Shown: piece by piece, positions 44,844 through 54,412 of the stretch
How the letters are laid out: every line of letters starts with the position of its first letter
Numbering within the stretch: position 1 is the first letter of the stretch
Assembly: GCF_028464145.1 (NCBI RefSeq)
Contig: NZ_JAQPCG010000003.1
Span: 248,001 to 312,000, forward strand
Length of the DNA: 64,000 nucleotides
Source: Maribacter sp. PR1
Lineage (GTDB): Bacteria > Bacteroidota > Bacteroidia > Flavobacteriales > Flavobacteriaceae
Reading direction: 5' to 3'
Notes under the pieces: model-generated
The model's input: the letters and a program-made list of their open reading frames with translations, nothing else
The model's database searches: none
What the model was told of the DNA's origin: nothing
Translations under genes and position numbers: made by a program

Positions 44844-46133
44844 TTATTGATTCTTTAAACTGTTTAAACGTAAGGTCACCGCATTTTTATGTGCTTCTAA
44901 GCCCTCAGCTTCCGCCATTAATTCAATGGCTTCACCAATATTTTGAATTCCCTCTTCAGTTATCTTCTGAAAAGTCATACTCTTCATGAAACTATCCAAA
45001 TTAACTCCGCTATATTGTTTTGCATACCCATTCGTCGGTAACGTATGGTTGGTTCCAGAAGCGTAATCCCCAGCACTTTCAGGGGTGTAATTACCAATAA
45101 ATACGGAACCCGCATTAACCGTATTCTCAATGAAGAAATCTTCATTCTCTACGCAAACTATATAATGCTCGGGACCATATTCATTAATTAAATCAATAGC
45201 ATTCTGGTCATCCTTGATATAAATTAGTTTACTGTTTTTAATGGCCTTTTCGGCAATTTCTCTTCTAGGTAGGACTTTTAACTGATTTTCGACTTCTTTT
45301 TCGACTTTACCTAACATGTCCTTTGAAGTGGAAACTAAAATCACCTGACTGTCCACGCCATGTTCAGCCTGACTTAGTAAGTCTGAAGCCACAAATGATG
45401 CGTCCGCCGTGTCATCGGCCAAAACTAAAAGTTCACTGGGTCCCGCAGGCATATCTATGGCAACACCATGTTTAGTGGCAATTTGTTTGGCCACGGTCAC
45501 GTACTGATTCCCTGGGCCAAAAATTTTATATACTTTAGGAATGGATTCCGTTCCAAAGGTCATTCCGGCTATGGCCTGAATTCCACCTACCCTAAAAATT
45601 TTTGTAACTCCACATAGCGAAGCAGTATATAAGATTGCCGGATTCACTTTTCCTTCTTTATTGGGAGGAGTGCATAAGACTATTTCACTACAACCTGCCA
45701 AATTTGCTGGAATGGCCAACATCAAAATTGTTGAAAATAAGGGTGCTGTGCCTCCCGGAATATAGAGTCCAACTTTTTGAATTGGTCGTTTTTCTTGCCA
45801 ACAGGAAACTCCTGGAACCGTTTCAACTTCAACACGTCCTGTTTTTTGAGCCTTATGAAAGGTCTCAATATTAGCTTTGGCGAGTTGTATTGCTTTTTTT
45901 AAGTCTTCGGAAATCAACTGATTAGAGTCCACAATTTCCTCTTTTGATACTAATAGGGAGTTCAAGGAAACACCATCGAACTTTTCAGTATACCGTTTTA
46001 AACTATTGTCTCCACCCAGTTGAACATCTTTAAAAACATCAGTAACTAGGTCTTCAATATCCGAAACTGTTTGTGTAGGGCGTTTAAGTAATTTTGTCCA
46101 CTCTGTACGATCAGGGTTATAAACTTTGTTCAT
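44844..46133 (-). CDS. hisD: Histidinol dehydrogenase
   Basis: 429 residues from the ATG at 46133, the family length; a 26-codon upstream extension lies inside hisG and is ignored. LYIPGGTAPLFSTILML, GPGNQYVTVAKQ, DMPAGPSELLVLAD and SQAEHGVDSQ are the conserved blocks that bind zinc, NAD and substrate. It oxidises histidinol to histidine in two steps. Stop of hisG and start of hisD share one base (TAATG). Confidence 0.95.
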   Translation of the reverse strand: MNKVYNPDRTEWTKLLKRPTQTVSDIEDLVTDVFKDVQLGGDNSLKRYTEKFDGVSLNSLLVSKEEIVDSNQLISEDLKKAIQLAKANIETFHKAQKTGRVEVETVPGVSCWQEKRPIQKVGLYIPGGTAPLFSTILMLAIPANLAGCSEIVLCTPPNKEGKVNPAILYTASLCGVTKIFRVGGIQAIAGMTFGTESIPKVYKIFGPGNQYVTVAKQIATKHGVAIDMPAGPSELLVLADDTADASFVASDLLSQAEHGVDSQVILVSTSKDMLGKVEKEVENQLKVLPRREIAEKAIKNSKLIYIKDDQNAIDLINEYGPEHYIVCVENEDFFIENTVNAGSVFIGNYTPESAGDYASGTNHTLPTNGYAKQYSGVNLDSFMKSMTFQKITEEGIQNIGEAIELMAEAEGLEAHKNAVTLRLNSLKNQ

Positions 46134-46990
46134 TAGAGTACCATTTTCTCGATTGGACATACCAAGATACCTTCTGCACCAGCCTTCTTCAATTCGTCGA
46201 TAACCTCCCAAAAAGTATCTTTATCGATTACCGTATGTACGGAACTCCAGCCTTCTTCCGCCAGAGGAAGTACCGTTGGACTGCGCATACCCGGAAGTAA
46301 TTTTAATATTTCCTGTAATTTATCGTTAGGCGCATTTAAAAGTACATATTTTGACTTTCGAGCCCTTAAGACTGACTGTATCCTAAACTGTAGTTGTTGT
46401 AACAAAACAGTACGTTCATCGGATATTTTGGGTGAAACTGCAAGAACAGCTTCGCTCGTAAGCATCACTTCAACCTCTTTTAAATTGTTTTTGAACAAGG
46501 TACTGCCACTGGATACAATATCACAAATAGCATCGGCCAATCCAATGTTGGGTGCTATTTCTACAGAGCCATTAATAATATGTAAATCTGCACTTACGCC
46601 TTTTTGTTCCAAATAATTCGTAACCGTATTGGGATATGACGTGGCTATTCTTTTTCCCTCAAAATCCTGTACAGAATTGTATTTTACCGATTTCGGTACC
46701 GCCAAGGATACTTTGCATTTAGAAAACCCAAGTTTTTCAGCGATTAAAATATCCTCCCCTTTTTCAATAAGTACATTTTCACCAATAATGGCAATATCCA
46801 CGACCCCGTCTCTCAAATATTGGGGAATATCCCCATTTCGCAAATAGAACACTTCCATGGGAAAATTTCGGCTTGATGCCTTCAATTGGTCTTTGCCATT
46901 GTCTATGGAAATACCACAGTCCTTTAAAATTTTAAGGGAATCCTCATTTAGCCTTCCCGATTTTTGAATAGCAATTCTAATCTTTGTCAT
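46133..46990 (-). CDS. hisG: ATP phosphoribosyltransferase, long form
   Basis: 285 residues from the ATG at 46990 (MTKIRIAIQKSGRL); a TTG five codons upstream is less likely. The length indicates the long HisG with a C-terminal ACT-like regulatory domain (~210-285), which binds histidine for feedback inhibition. SSGSTLFKNNLKEVEV is the PRPP/phosphate region. It is the first structural gene, preceded by a leader peptide and attenuator. Confidence 0.94.
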   Translation of the reverse strand: MTKIRIAIQKSGRLNEDSLKILKDCGISIDNGKDQLKASSRNFPMEVFYLRNGDIPQYLRDGVVDIAIIGENVLIEKGEDILIAEKLGFSKCKVSLAVPKSVKYNSVQDFEGKRIATSYPNTVTNYLEQKGVSADLHIINGSVEIAPNIGLADAICDIVSSGSTLFKNNLKEVEVMLTSEAVLAVSPKISDERTVLLQQLQFRIQSVLRARKSKYVLLNAPNDKLQEILKLLPGMRSPTVLPLAEEGWSSVHTVIDKDTFWEVIDELKKAGAEGILVCPIEKMVL

Positions 46991-47038
46991 TTTCTTTATT
47001 TTCAATTTATTTGACCGACTTTAGTCTGAGCCAAAAAT

Positions 47039-47068
47039 AAAACCCGTTTGATTGCTCAAACGGGTTTT
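47039..47068 (-). terminator. his attenuator terminator
   Basis: 13-bp stem AAAACCCGTTTGA / TCAAACGGGTTTT with a 4-base loop, followed on the minus strand by ATTTTT. Its 5' arm (CGTTTGAG, plus 47055-47062) can instead pair with CTCAAGCG at the end of the leader peptide (plus 47105-47112), giving an 8-bp antiterminator. Confidence 0.85.
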
Positions 47069-47098
47069 AAAATATACTTGTAATACTACAATACATTT

Positions 47099-47152
47099 TT
47101 ACCTCGCTTGAGAGCAAGTATAAAAATGATGATGTGTATTGTTTTTTCTCAT
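47099..47152 (-). CDS. hisL: Histidine leader peptide
   Basis: A 17-residue reading frame MRKNNTHHHFYTCSQAR on the minus strand, with three consecutive CAT codons at 47134-47126. It ends 31 bp before the attenuator stem. A ribosome stalled on the His codons would leave the antiterminator segment at 47105-47112 free; one reaching the stop codon would cover it and allow termination. This is the classical amino-acid attenuation design. Confidence 0.85.
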   Translation of the reverse strand: MRKNNTHHHFYTCSQAR

Positions 47153-47243
47153 TACGATGTAAAAGTAAAAGGTATTTTTGATTTTACAAAAGAAAAGTTT
47201 GAAATGAAACAAAAAGGTTTACCCTAGGTGAAACATTCCACTC

Positions 47244-48059
47244 TTAATTATTTCCAAGAATTAAGGGCAATCCAGAATCTCCGCCACCAACAACGATTAC
47301 CTTAGCATTGGGTGATTCAGAAAGGCGGAGTGTAGCGTCAATACCTTTATCCCTTAAAATCTGATCGTTCAAAGAGGCACTCAATATCCTGTTTGCATCC
47401 GCTTTACCCTGAGCTTCGATTCTCACTTTTTCGGCTTCCTTAGAAGCTGTAACCAACCTAAATTCGTACTCCAGGGATTCTTGTTCCTGCCTTAGTTTAC
47501 GCTCAATGGCTTCTTTAATCGTTGGAGGTAGCGTTACATCACGTACTAGAATTTCATTTAATTGAATGTACTCATCATCCACTATTTTTTTAGTCTCCTC
47601 AAAGATTTCCATTTGTATGGCATCCCTTTTACTGGAATACAGTTGCTCCGGAGTATATCTGCCAACTACGGAACGCGCTGCTGAACGTATGGTAGGTAAT
47701 AAAACTCTTTGGATATAGTCCTCCCCTTTTTCTTGATGTAATTTTCCTAACTCATCATATTTAGGTTGAAACCAAGCCGAAGCATCTAGTTTAATATCCA
47801 ATCCATTGCTGGAAAGTACATTCATTTTCTCAAAAACTTCTTGTTGTCTCACTTCATAGATAAAAACCTTGTTCCAAGGTGCTACGAGATGAAAACCTTC
47901 ACCCATAGGAGGCTCATCGGTTACTACCCCGTCTCCAAAAGTTTTGTAGAGCACCCCTGCTTCACCAGACCCTATGGTTACAGCTGATTTTGATATTAAA
48001 ATTACAAGTACTATAAAAATAAATATTACCGGTAAGGCAATTTTTGGCAATTTGTCCAT
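47244..48059 (-). CDS. Prohibitin-like SPFH membrane protein
   Basis: 271 residues. One N-terminal transmembrane helix (~8-27), an SPFH/prohibitin domain (~30-190, GSGEAGVLYKTFG, RSVVGRYTPEQLY) and a C-terminal coiled coil (~195-245). Such proteins form large ring or cage assemblies at the inner membrane and often bind FtsH-type proteases. It is 11 bp downstream of the VWA-type membrane gene and probably cotranscribed with it. Confidence 0.88.
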   Translation of the reverse strand: MDKLPKIALPVIFIFIVLVILISKSAVTIGSGEAGVLYKTFGDGVVTDEPPMGEGFHLVAPWNKVFIYEVRQQEVFEKMNVLSSNGLDIKLDASAWFQPKYDELGKLHQEKGEDYIQRVLLPTIRSAARSVVGRYTPEQLYSSKRDAIQMEIFEETKKIVDDEYIQLNEILVRDVTLPPTIKEAIERKLRQEQESLEYEFRLVTASKEAEKVRIEAQGKADANRILSASLNDQILRDKGIDATLRLSESPNAKVIVVGGGDSGLPLILGNN

Positions 48060-48070
48060 TATTAATTTGT

Positions 48071-50089
48071 TTAGATTAAACCATTATATTTTCTGAGGAA
48101 CCACTCTATGGTAAAGGCTAAAACGATTATAGCCAAGAGCATCCTGTAATCTACCAAAGATACGATATTTTCGATGCTTTTTTGGGTTGGCACAAAGGCA
48201 TCATTTGAAGACAGTTCATCAATTATTTGATTTACTTGGGAAGGTAAAAAAGAAGTACCCTTGGTATAACTGGAAAGTAAATTCATTTTTTGATAATTGC
48301 TGGATACAAATTGTTTTTCCAAATCAAATTCAGAGATTACAAAGTTTCCGCTTTTACTTATATTTCCCCCCGCTACGTTTACCCTGAATTCATAAGATCC
48401 AGGAGAAAGGTCACTTAAATCCGCTTCATAGTACCCATTTCTCAGCACCATAGGCCTTGTAGACTCCTTAACATCGGTCCTAATTGTTATATCCAATGTA
48501 GCATTAGGTTCAAAAACATAGGCCTCATCAAAATAGGTTGCCGTTACTACTGCGGAATTACTCCCTTCGATTAGTGAATTGTATTCTAAATTTAGCCTCT
48601 CCCTTCTTGCATTACTAGTAAGATATCTCACTAATTTACCCATGAAAAGGTCGAAATTGGAAAAGTCTCCTGAATTTCTGTAGGTTTGACCTCTCCATTT
48701 CCAGATTCCGGAACCCACCCATAAACCACGCTTCCATGAATTATCCTCAAATACGCTTAATAAAGGAGAGTTAATATTTACTCCCTTTATTTCCGAATCC
48801 AATAATATATCGTTAGAAGTATTTAAAAGCAAAGGACCCGCATCACTGGATAATGGGGGGAAATTGCTCATGTCAAAGTCAGTGATGTCATATTTGGAAA
48901 ATGCTGAATTCAAAGAACCAAAAACCTCCTGTTCAGGATATCCCAATTCAAAAATAAAATTTTCTTGTACCTGATTCAAAAATCCAAAATCGGTATTGAC
49001 CCCAGTGACCATTAAGTAATTGGATTTTTTGCTCTGGATGTATTCTATAATGGATTTAAAACTTCTATCAGGTTCGTACAAAATAAACAAATCCATATCA
49101 TCCAAAATTTGCGATGTGGTATTTGATGAAATGAATTGGACTTGACGCTGTTCATTACTTTCAATGGCCTTTTTAAAAGCTCCTAAATCTGGATGTAGTA
49201 TTTGGGAAACAATAGCAACATTTGTCTTTTCATCAATTACCTCGACCGTAGTTTGCCTTGTGTTATTACTGATATTTCTTTCTGATGCAAGTTTGGTAAC
49301 ACTCACCTTAATGGTTTTATTGCCAACACTATTTGCATCTATCAAGGTGTTAATACTAGCAAGGTTATTGGATTTGGAAAGACTTATTGCTTGGGAAAAA
49401 ATATTTTTTCCGTCCAATGTTATGTTTACCCTACCCGATACATTGCCATTTCCCTGGTAGGTGACATAGCTTTCAAGAGGAAATTTATTGTTTAAAAAAG
49501 CGTACCTATTGGAATTTATGGCACCTATGCTTAAATCTTCGTAAGCAGTTGTATCCCCTATTGTAACGGTATAAATAGGTTTTTTTGTGTCTAGGTTGAA
49601 GATGTAATCCTTACCCACAGTTTGATTACCATCTGAAATGAGAAGAATGGTACTTTCCTTTCTTCGATACGCCTCATTGATACTTGATATTGAATTATCG
49701 ATATTGGTAAGTTCATCTGCAAAAGTTAAACTATCCAATGGTCTCAAAGTTTCACCAAAAACATAATTACTTACGGTAAACCTATCAGTAATCGTTTCGG
49801 AATTCTTCAAGGCCGATAAAATGGATTCTATTTCCTCCTTACTTGACGCAGCAGAGGTAGAATTATCCACCAAAACGGCCAATACAGGTTTTTCAATCTT
49901 ATAGGTCGTTTTTAAAATTTGTGGATTAATTAAAAGCAATAGAATTCCGAATACACCCAAAAACCGAAGAAAGGACAAGGTAACATGAAGTTTGTCCCTT
50001 CGCTTATTTCGAAAATAATACTGAAACAGGGACACCAGCAACGCCACAAGCGCAGCTAAAATGATAAGGAGTACAGTTTCAGTTTGCAT
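48071..50089 (-). CDS. Large membrane protein with degenerate VWA domain
   Basis: 672 residues. Two N-terminal helices (~5-25, ~38-58), a VWA-like domain from ~68 whose MIDAS reads VDNSTS (Asn in place of the usual x, with Asp and Ser kept) and has LLISDGNQT, then a long beta-rich extracytoplasmic part with Ig-like segments, and one C-terminal helix (~650-668). The build is like BatA/BatB-related or aerotolerance-type proteins of Bacteroidota. Role unknown. Confidence 0.75.
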   Translation of the reverse strand: MQTETVLLIILAALVALLVSLFQYYFRNKRRDKLHVTLSFLRFLGVFGILLLLINPQILKTTYKIEKPVLAVLVDNSTSAASSKEEIESILSALKNSETITDRFTVSNYVFGETLRPLDSLTFADELTNIDNSISSINEAYRRKESTILLISDGNQTVGKDYIFNLDTKKPIYTVTIGDTTAYEDLSIGAINSNRYAFLNNKFPLESYVTYQGNGNVSGRVNITLDGKNIFSQAISLSKSNNLASINTLIDANSVGNKTIKVSVTKLASERNISNNTRQTTVEVIDEKTNVAIVSQILHPDLGAFKKAIESNEQRQVQFISSNTTSQILDDMDLFILYEPDRSFKSIIEYIQSKKSNYLMVTGVNTDFGFLNQVQENFIFELGYPEQEVFGSLNSAFSKYDITDFDMSNFPPLSSDAGPLLLNTSNDILLDSEIKGVNINSPLLSVFEDNSWKRGLWVGSGIWKWRGQTYRNSGDFSNFDLFMGKLVRYLTSNARRERLNLEYNSLIEGSNSAVVTATYFDEAYVFEPNATLDITIRTDVKESTRPMVLRNGYYEADLSDLSPGSYEFRVNVAGGNISKSGNFVISEFDLEKQFVSSNYQKMNLLSSYTKGTSFLPSQVNQIIDELSSNDAFVPTQKSIENIVSLVDYRMLLAIIVLAFTIEWFLRKYNGLI

Positions 50090-50189
50090 GAATACAAATA
50101 GGGTTTACTCGAAAATCGAGGTTAAAAAGGCCATACGAGTATCATCAACTTTCCACATTGATGATTGAAATCATGGTAGATAATATGTA

Positions 50190-50939
50190 CTAGGTTAACA
50201 TGCCACCATCTACATTAAGAACCTGACCGGTGACATAAGCAGATAAATCTGAAGCAAAAAATAAGCAGGCATTAGCAATATCCTCGGTCGTACCTCCCCT
50301 TTTCAACGGAATTCCATCTCTCCATCCCTGCACCGTTTTATCATCTAATTTTTCTGTCATTTCCGTTTCAATAAAACCAGGAGCTATTGCATTACATCTA
50401 ATGTTTCTAGAACCCAATTCCAAAGCTACGGATTTGGTAAACCCAATCATACCGGCTTTTGAAGCCGCATAATTGGTCTGGCCAGCATTCCCTTTGACAC
50501 CTACAACACTACTCATGTTTATGATAGAACCTTTACGCTGTTTTAAAAATGTTCTTTGAGTGGCTTTCGTCATGTTGAAAACGGACTTTAGATTGATATC
50601 GATTACCGTATCAAAATCATCTTCGGACATGCGCATTAAAAGATTGTCTTTTGTAATACCCGCATTATTGATCAAAACATCAATTACCCCATCAAAATCC
50701 TTTAATACTTCGGCAACCAAATTCTCAGCTTCTTCATAACTAGCGGCATTACTTTTATAGGCTTTAGCTTTTACGCCGAGACTCGTTAGCTCCTTTTGTA
50801 ATTCTAAAGCCGGTGCTTCACTGGAACTATAGGTAAAAGCTATATTGGCACCATTTTCTGCAAATATTTTAGCGATTCCCTTTCCTATACCACGGCTTGC
50901 TCCTGTAATTATAACATTTTTTCCTTCTAACAATTTCAT
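50190..50939 (-). CDS. fabG: 3-oxoacyl-ACP reductase
   Basis: 249 residues from the ATG at 50939; ten more upstream codons are open, but the natural start is MKLLEGKNVIITG. SDR motifs: TGASRGIGKG, NNAGIT, and the tetrad Ser in SSVVGVKG, YAASK. It reduces beta-ketoacyl-ACP with NADPH in fatty acid elongation. A terminator from the upstream sucD gene ends before it, so it likely has its own promoter. Confidence 0.92.
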   Translation of the reverse strand: MKLLEGKNVIITGASRGIGKGIAKIFAENGANIAFTYSSSEAPALELQKELTSLGVKAKAYKSNAASYEEAENLVAEVLKDFDGVIDVLINNAGITKDNLLMRMSEDDFDTVIDINLKSVFNMTKATQRTFLKQRKGSIINMSSVVGVKGNAGQTNYAASKAGMIGFTKSVALELGSRNIRCNAIAPGFIETEMTEKLDDKTVQGWRDGIPLKRGGTTEDIANACLFFASDLSAYVTGQVLNVDGGMLT

Positions 50940-51001
50940 TTGTTTTCTATTTGTAAGGTCTTTTATCAAATATAAGTTTTGTTTGATATATAGGCGAAAA
51001 A

Positions 51002-51023
51002 AAATCCCGTAAGAACGGGATTT
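51002..51023 (-). terminator. Terminator after sucD
   Basis: 9-bp perfect stem AAATCCCGT / ACGGGATTT with loop AAGA, followed on the minus strand by a run of eight T, 24 bp downstream of the sucD stop. Confidence 0.85.
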
Positions 51024-51046
51024 AATATAGTTTTTAGAGATTTGCC

Positions 51047-51919
51047 CTAAGACATAACCTCTTTAACCTTCACTCCTATTTCTGCAGGGGAATCAACAAC
51101 ATGTATACCGTGCTCTCGCATAATTTTCTTTTTGGCCTGTGCCGTATCATCGCTTCCACCAACAATAGCTCCTGCATGTCCCATTGTTCTACCAGCAGGC
51201 GCCGTTTCACCGGCTATAAAACCAACGATTGGCTTTTTACTTCCACTCTCCTTGTACCATTTCGCGGCATCAGCCTCTAGCTGACCTCCAATTTCACCAA
51301 TCATGACAACGCACTCCGTTTCCGGATCATTGATCAAAAGCTCAACTGCTTCCTTGGTCGTAGTTCCAATGATTGGATCTCCACCAATACCTATGGCAGT
51401 AGTAATTCCCAAACCTTGCCTTACCACTTGATCCGCAGCTTCATAGGTAAGGGTTCCAGATTTTGAAACAATGCCGATATTTCCTTTTTTGAAAACAAAT
51501 CCAGGCATAATTCCAACTTTTGCCTCACCAGGTGTAATCACACCCGGGCAATTTGGACCAATAAGCCTACAATCTTTTCCTTTTATATAATCTGAGGCCA
51601 TAACCATATCGGCAACAGGTATACCCTCCGTAATTGTAATTATAACTTTTATACCAGCATTAGCAGCTTCCATAATGGCATCTGCAGCGAAAGCAGGTGG
51701 TACAAATATGATGGTTGTATCCGCTCCTACCTTTTCAACAGCCTCACTTACCGTATTGAAAACAGGTTTTCCCAAATGCTCCTGACCTCCTTTACCAGGA
51801 GTAACTCCCCCAACGATATTGGTACCATATTCTATCATTTGTTCGGCATGAAAGGTACCTTCACTTCCCGTAAATCCTTGTACAATTATTTTGGAATCTT
51901 TATTTACTAAAACACTCAT
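51047..51919 (-). CDS. sucD: Succinyl-CoA synthetase alpha subunit
   Basis: 290 residues. [11 protein letters not shown] at the CoA/nucleotide site, [21 protein letters not shown] and the phosphohistidine motif GHAGAIVGG (~His 245) are intact. It forms, with SucB (not in this window), the TCA-cycle enzyme that makes ATP or GTP from succinyl-CoA. It follows the lpxD paralogue on the same strand by 67 bp. Confidence 0.95.
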   Translation of the reverse strand: MSVLVNKDSKIIVQGFTGSEGTFHAEQMIEYGTNIVGGVTPGKGGQEHLGKPVFNTVSEAVEKVGADTTIIFVPPAFAADAIMEAANAGIKVIITITEGIPVADMVMASDYIKGKDCRLIGPNCPGVITPGEAKVGIMPGFVFKKGNIGIVSKSGTLTYEAADQVVRQGLGITTAIGIGGDPIIGTTTKEAVELLINDPETECVVMIGEIGGQLEADAAKWYKESGSKKPIVGFIAGETAPAGRTMGHAGAIVGGSDDTAQAKKKIMREHGIHVVDSPAEIGVKVKEVMS

Positions 51920-51986
51920 ACTGCTGTTTGGTTTTTATTACTACAAAAATATAGGTTTGTCAATGAATAGTAAAGCATTCTGCTTC

Positions 51987-52922
51987 TTATTTATTCTCTA
52001 GCCTTTTTATTATATCAGGAATTTTCTTGGTATACGCTAGCTGTTTTAATTTCTCTCTAGATTCTTCTACAGGGGTACCAAAATAACTCTTGCCTCCCGG
52101 TACGGATTTAGTCACCCCTGTCTGACCCATAATCACCGCTTTTTTTCCTATGGTTATTCCACTATTTGTTCCTACTTGACCCCAAATAGTCACTTCATCC
52201 TCTATGATTACACAACCCGCAATTCCCGTCTGAGAAGCAATTAGGCATTTTTTACCAATTACGGTATCATGTCCAACATGCACTTGATTGTCTAATTTAG
52301 AGCCTTTCCCAATTGTAGTATCGCCTGTAACACCCCTATCTATGGTACAAAGAGCCCCAAGGTCTACATCATCCTCTAGCACTACCCTTCCGCCTGAGCG
52401 TAATTTGTCAAATCCCTCTGGTCTGTTCTTATAATAAAAAGCATCGGCCCCAAGTACTGAACCGGCATGTATGGTAACACCATTGCCTATGACAGAATTA
52501 TCATAAATACATACATTGGAATGAATAATACAATTATCACCGATCCTTACATTGTTACCAATAAACACATTTGGCTGTATGATGGTGTTTTTACCAATTA
52601 TGGCAGAATTAGAAATTGCCCTGACTGCAGCAACGAATGGACTAAAATATTGGGTCAATGTATTGAAATCCCTAAACGGGTCATCGGAAATCAATAATGC
52701 CTTGCCTTGTGGACAGTCAACTTTTTTATTGATTAATATAACAGTAGCTTTTGAATTTAGTGCCTTGTCATAATATTTAGGATGGTCCACAAACACGATA
52801 TCCCCATTTTCCACAACATGAATTTCATTCATGCCCAAAATCGGAAACTCAGCATCACCAACGTACTCCGTCTGTATAATTTCAGAAATTTGTTTAAGGG
52901 TAAATGTAGTTGGAAATTTCAA
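51987..52922 (-). CDS. LpxD-like acyltransferase, second paralogue
   Basis: 311 residues, probable TTG start (no in-frame ATG nearby, and a TAA lies two codons upstream). An N-terminal uridine-binding-like domain (~1-95) precedes hexapeptide repeats (~100-270). The catalytic region reads LDNQVHVGHDTVIG and keeps the LpxD-like His. It is ~30 residues shorter than the lpxD at 55813 and diverges in the C-terminus. It may acylate a different sugar nucleotide or have specialised in lipid A variants. It lies between efp and sucD. Confidence 0.82.
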   Translation of the reverse strand: MKFPTTFTLKQISEIIQTEYVGDAEFPILGMNEIHVVENGDIVFVDHPKYYDKALNSKATVILINKKVDCPQGKALLISDDPFRDFNTLTQYFSPFVAAVRAISNSAIIGKNTIIQPNVFIGNNVRIGDNCIIHSNVCIYDNSVIGNGVTIHAGSVLGADAFYYKNRPEGFDKLRSGGRVVLEDDVDLGALCTIDRGVTGDTTIGKGSKLDNQVHVGHDTVIGKKCLIASQTGIAGCVIIEDEVTIWGQVGTNSGITIGKKAVIMGQTGVTKSVPGGKSYFGTPVEESREKLKQLAYTKKIPDIIKRLENK

Positions 52923-52983
52923 AGATTATATTTTACTCAATTGTTAAGATGTATACTTTTCTAAATCCTGTACTGTTTTCAAT

Positions 52984-53550
52984 CTATTCTTTTACACGTT
53001 CCATATAAGAAGCACTGGAAGTATCAATTTTAATTTTATCCCCCTCATTTATAAAAAGGGGTACGTTGACCTCTGCGCCAGTTTCTACTTTAGCTGGTTT
53101 TGTGGCATTCGTCGCTGTGTTTCCTTTTACACCCGGTTCCGTATAGGTTATTTCTAGTACAACACTTGCAGGCATATCAACGGATAATGGCATACTATCC
53201 TCTGTATTGAACATAATCTTTACAATCTCCCCCTCTTTTAGAAGACCGGGAGCATCCAAGGCACTTTCCTGAAGTGTAATTTGATTATAATCATCGGTAT
53301 TCATAAAATGATACGTTTCCCCTTCAGCATATAAAAACTGGTACGATCTGGTTTCCACACGAACATCCTCTATTTTATGCCCGGCTGAAAATGTGTTGTC
53401 CAAAACTTTTCCCGTAGACACACTCTTTAATTTTGTTCGGACAAAGGCTGGTCCTTTTCCCGGTTTTACGTGTAAAAACTCAATAATCTTGTAGATATCG
53501 TTGTTATATCTAATGCATAATCCTTTTCTAATATCTGATGTAGATGCCAT
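52984..53550 (-). CDS. efp: Elongation factor P
   Basis: 188 residues with three beta-barrel domains. The modification-site loop KPGKGPAF with the lysine at ~34 is present, and FLYAEGETYHFMNTDDY and GVKGNTATNATKPAKVETG are conserved. EF-P rescues ribosomes stalled at polyproline. It sits between lpxA and the lpxD paralogue in the same direction. Confidence 0.96.
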   Translation of the reverse strand: MASTSDIRKGLCIRYNNDIYKIIEFLHVKPGKGPAFVRTKLKSVSTGKVLDNTFSAGHKIEDVRVETRSYQFLYAEGETYHFMNTDDYNQITLQESALDAPGLLKEGEIVKIMFNTEDSMPLSVDMPASVVLEITYTEPGVKGNTATNATKPAKVETGAEVNVPLFINEGDKIKIDTSSASYMERVKE

Positions 53551-53616
53551 GCTTTATTACTTAAATGATTTATTAATGCTGCCTTAAATGATGTAGCAGT
53601 TTTAAAAATTAATGTT

Positions 53617-54402
53617 TTAATTATTACTGAAGTAGCCCTTCATAATACCTCTTTGGGAATCCCTAATGAATTGAAGTATTTCATCCCTTTCTGGGGTTGC
53701 CTCCATTTCGGCTTCCAAAATTTGGACCGCTTGGGTATTGTTGTAGTTTTTCTGATATAGAATTCTGTAAATATTCTGTATCTCCCTTATTTTATCCGAT
53801 TGATATCCTCTTCGTCTGAGGCCCACTGAATTTATTCCTACATAGGAAAGGGGCTCGCGAGCCGCCTTTACATAAGGAGGTACATCCTTCCTTACCAGCG
53901 ATCCTCCTGTAACAAAGGCATGTTGGCCCACAGAGACAAATTGATGTACGGCTACCAATCCGGCCAAAATTACATTGTCACCAATGGTAACATGTCCCGC
54001 TAAGGTTGAATTGTTGGAAAAGATGCAGTTGTTCCCAACCAGGCAATCATGGGCTACATGGCAATAAGCCATTATTAAGCAATTTTTTCCTATGACAGTT
54101 TTCATCCGGTCTGAAGTACCCTTATGAATGGTTGCGCACTCCCTAATTGTAGTTCCATTGCCAATGACTACAGTTGTTTCCTCTCCTTTGTATTTTAAGT
54201 CTTGAGGTGGAGCGGAAATAACGGCACCTGGAAAAATATTACAATTCTTTCCAATTCGGGCACCTTCCATTATCGTAACATTAGAACCAATCCAAGTTCC
54301 TTCTCCAATAGTTACATTGTTATGTATCGTGGTGAAAGGTTCGATAACCACATTCTTGGCGATTTTGGCGCCTGGATGAACATAGGCAAGAGGTTGATTC
54401 AT
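53617..54402 (-). CDS. lpxA: UDP-N-acetylglucosamine acyltransferase
   Basis: 261 residues of hexapeptide-repeat left-handed helix. NQPLAYVHPGAKIAKNV opens it; AYCHVAHDCLVGNNC contains the catalytic His (~120s), and the C-terminal helical part has NSVGLRRRGY. It transfers a hydroxyacyl chain from ACP to UDP-GlcNAc, the first step of lipid A synthesis. It begins 10 bp after lpxC-fabZ. Confidence 0.95.
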   Translation of the reverse strand: MNQPLAYVHPGAKIAKNVVIEPFTTIHNNVTIGEGTWIGSNVTIMEGARIGKNCNIFPGAVISAPPQDLKYKGEETTVVIGNGTTIRECATIHKGTSDRMKTVIGKNCLIMAYCHVAHDCLVGNNCIFSNNSTLAGHVTIGDNVILAGLVAVHQFVSVGQHAFVTGGSLVRKDVPPYVKAAREPLSYVGINSVGLRRRGYQSDKIREIQNIYRILYQKNYNNTQAVQILEAEMEATPERDEILQFIRDSQRGIMKGYFSNN

Positions 54403-54412
54403 ACTACGTAAC

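Noticed and set aside
46134-46211. N-terminal extension of HisD
   Set aside because: It overlaps hisG and has no counterpart in the family; the ATG at 46133 fits.
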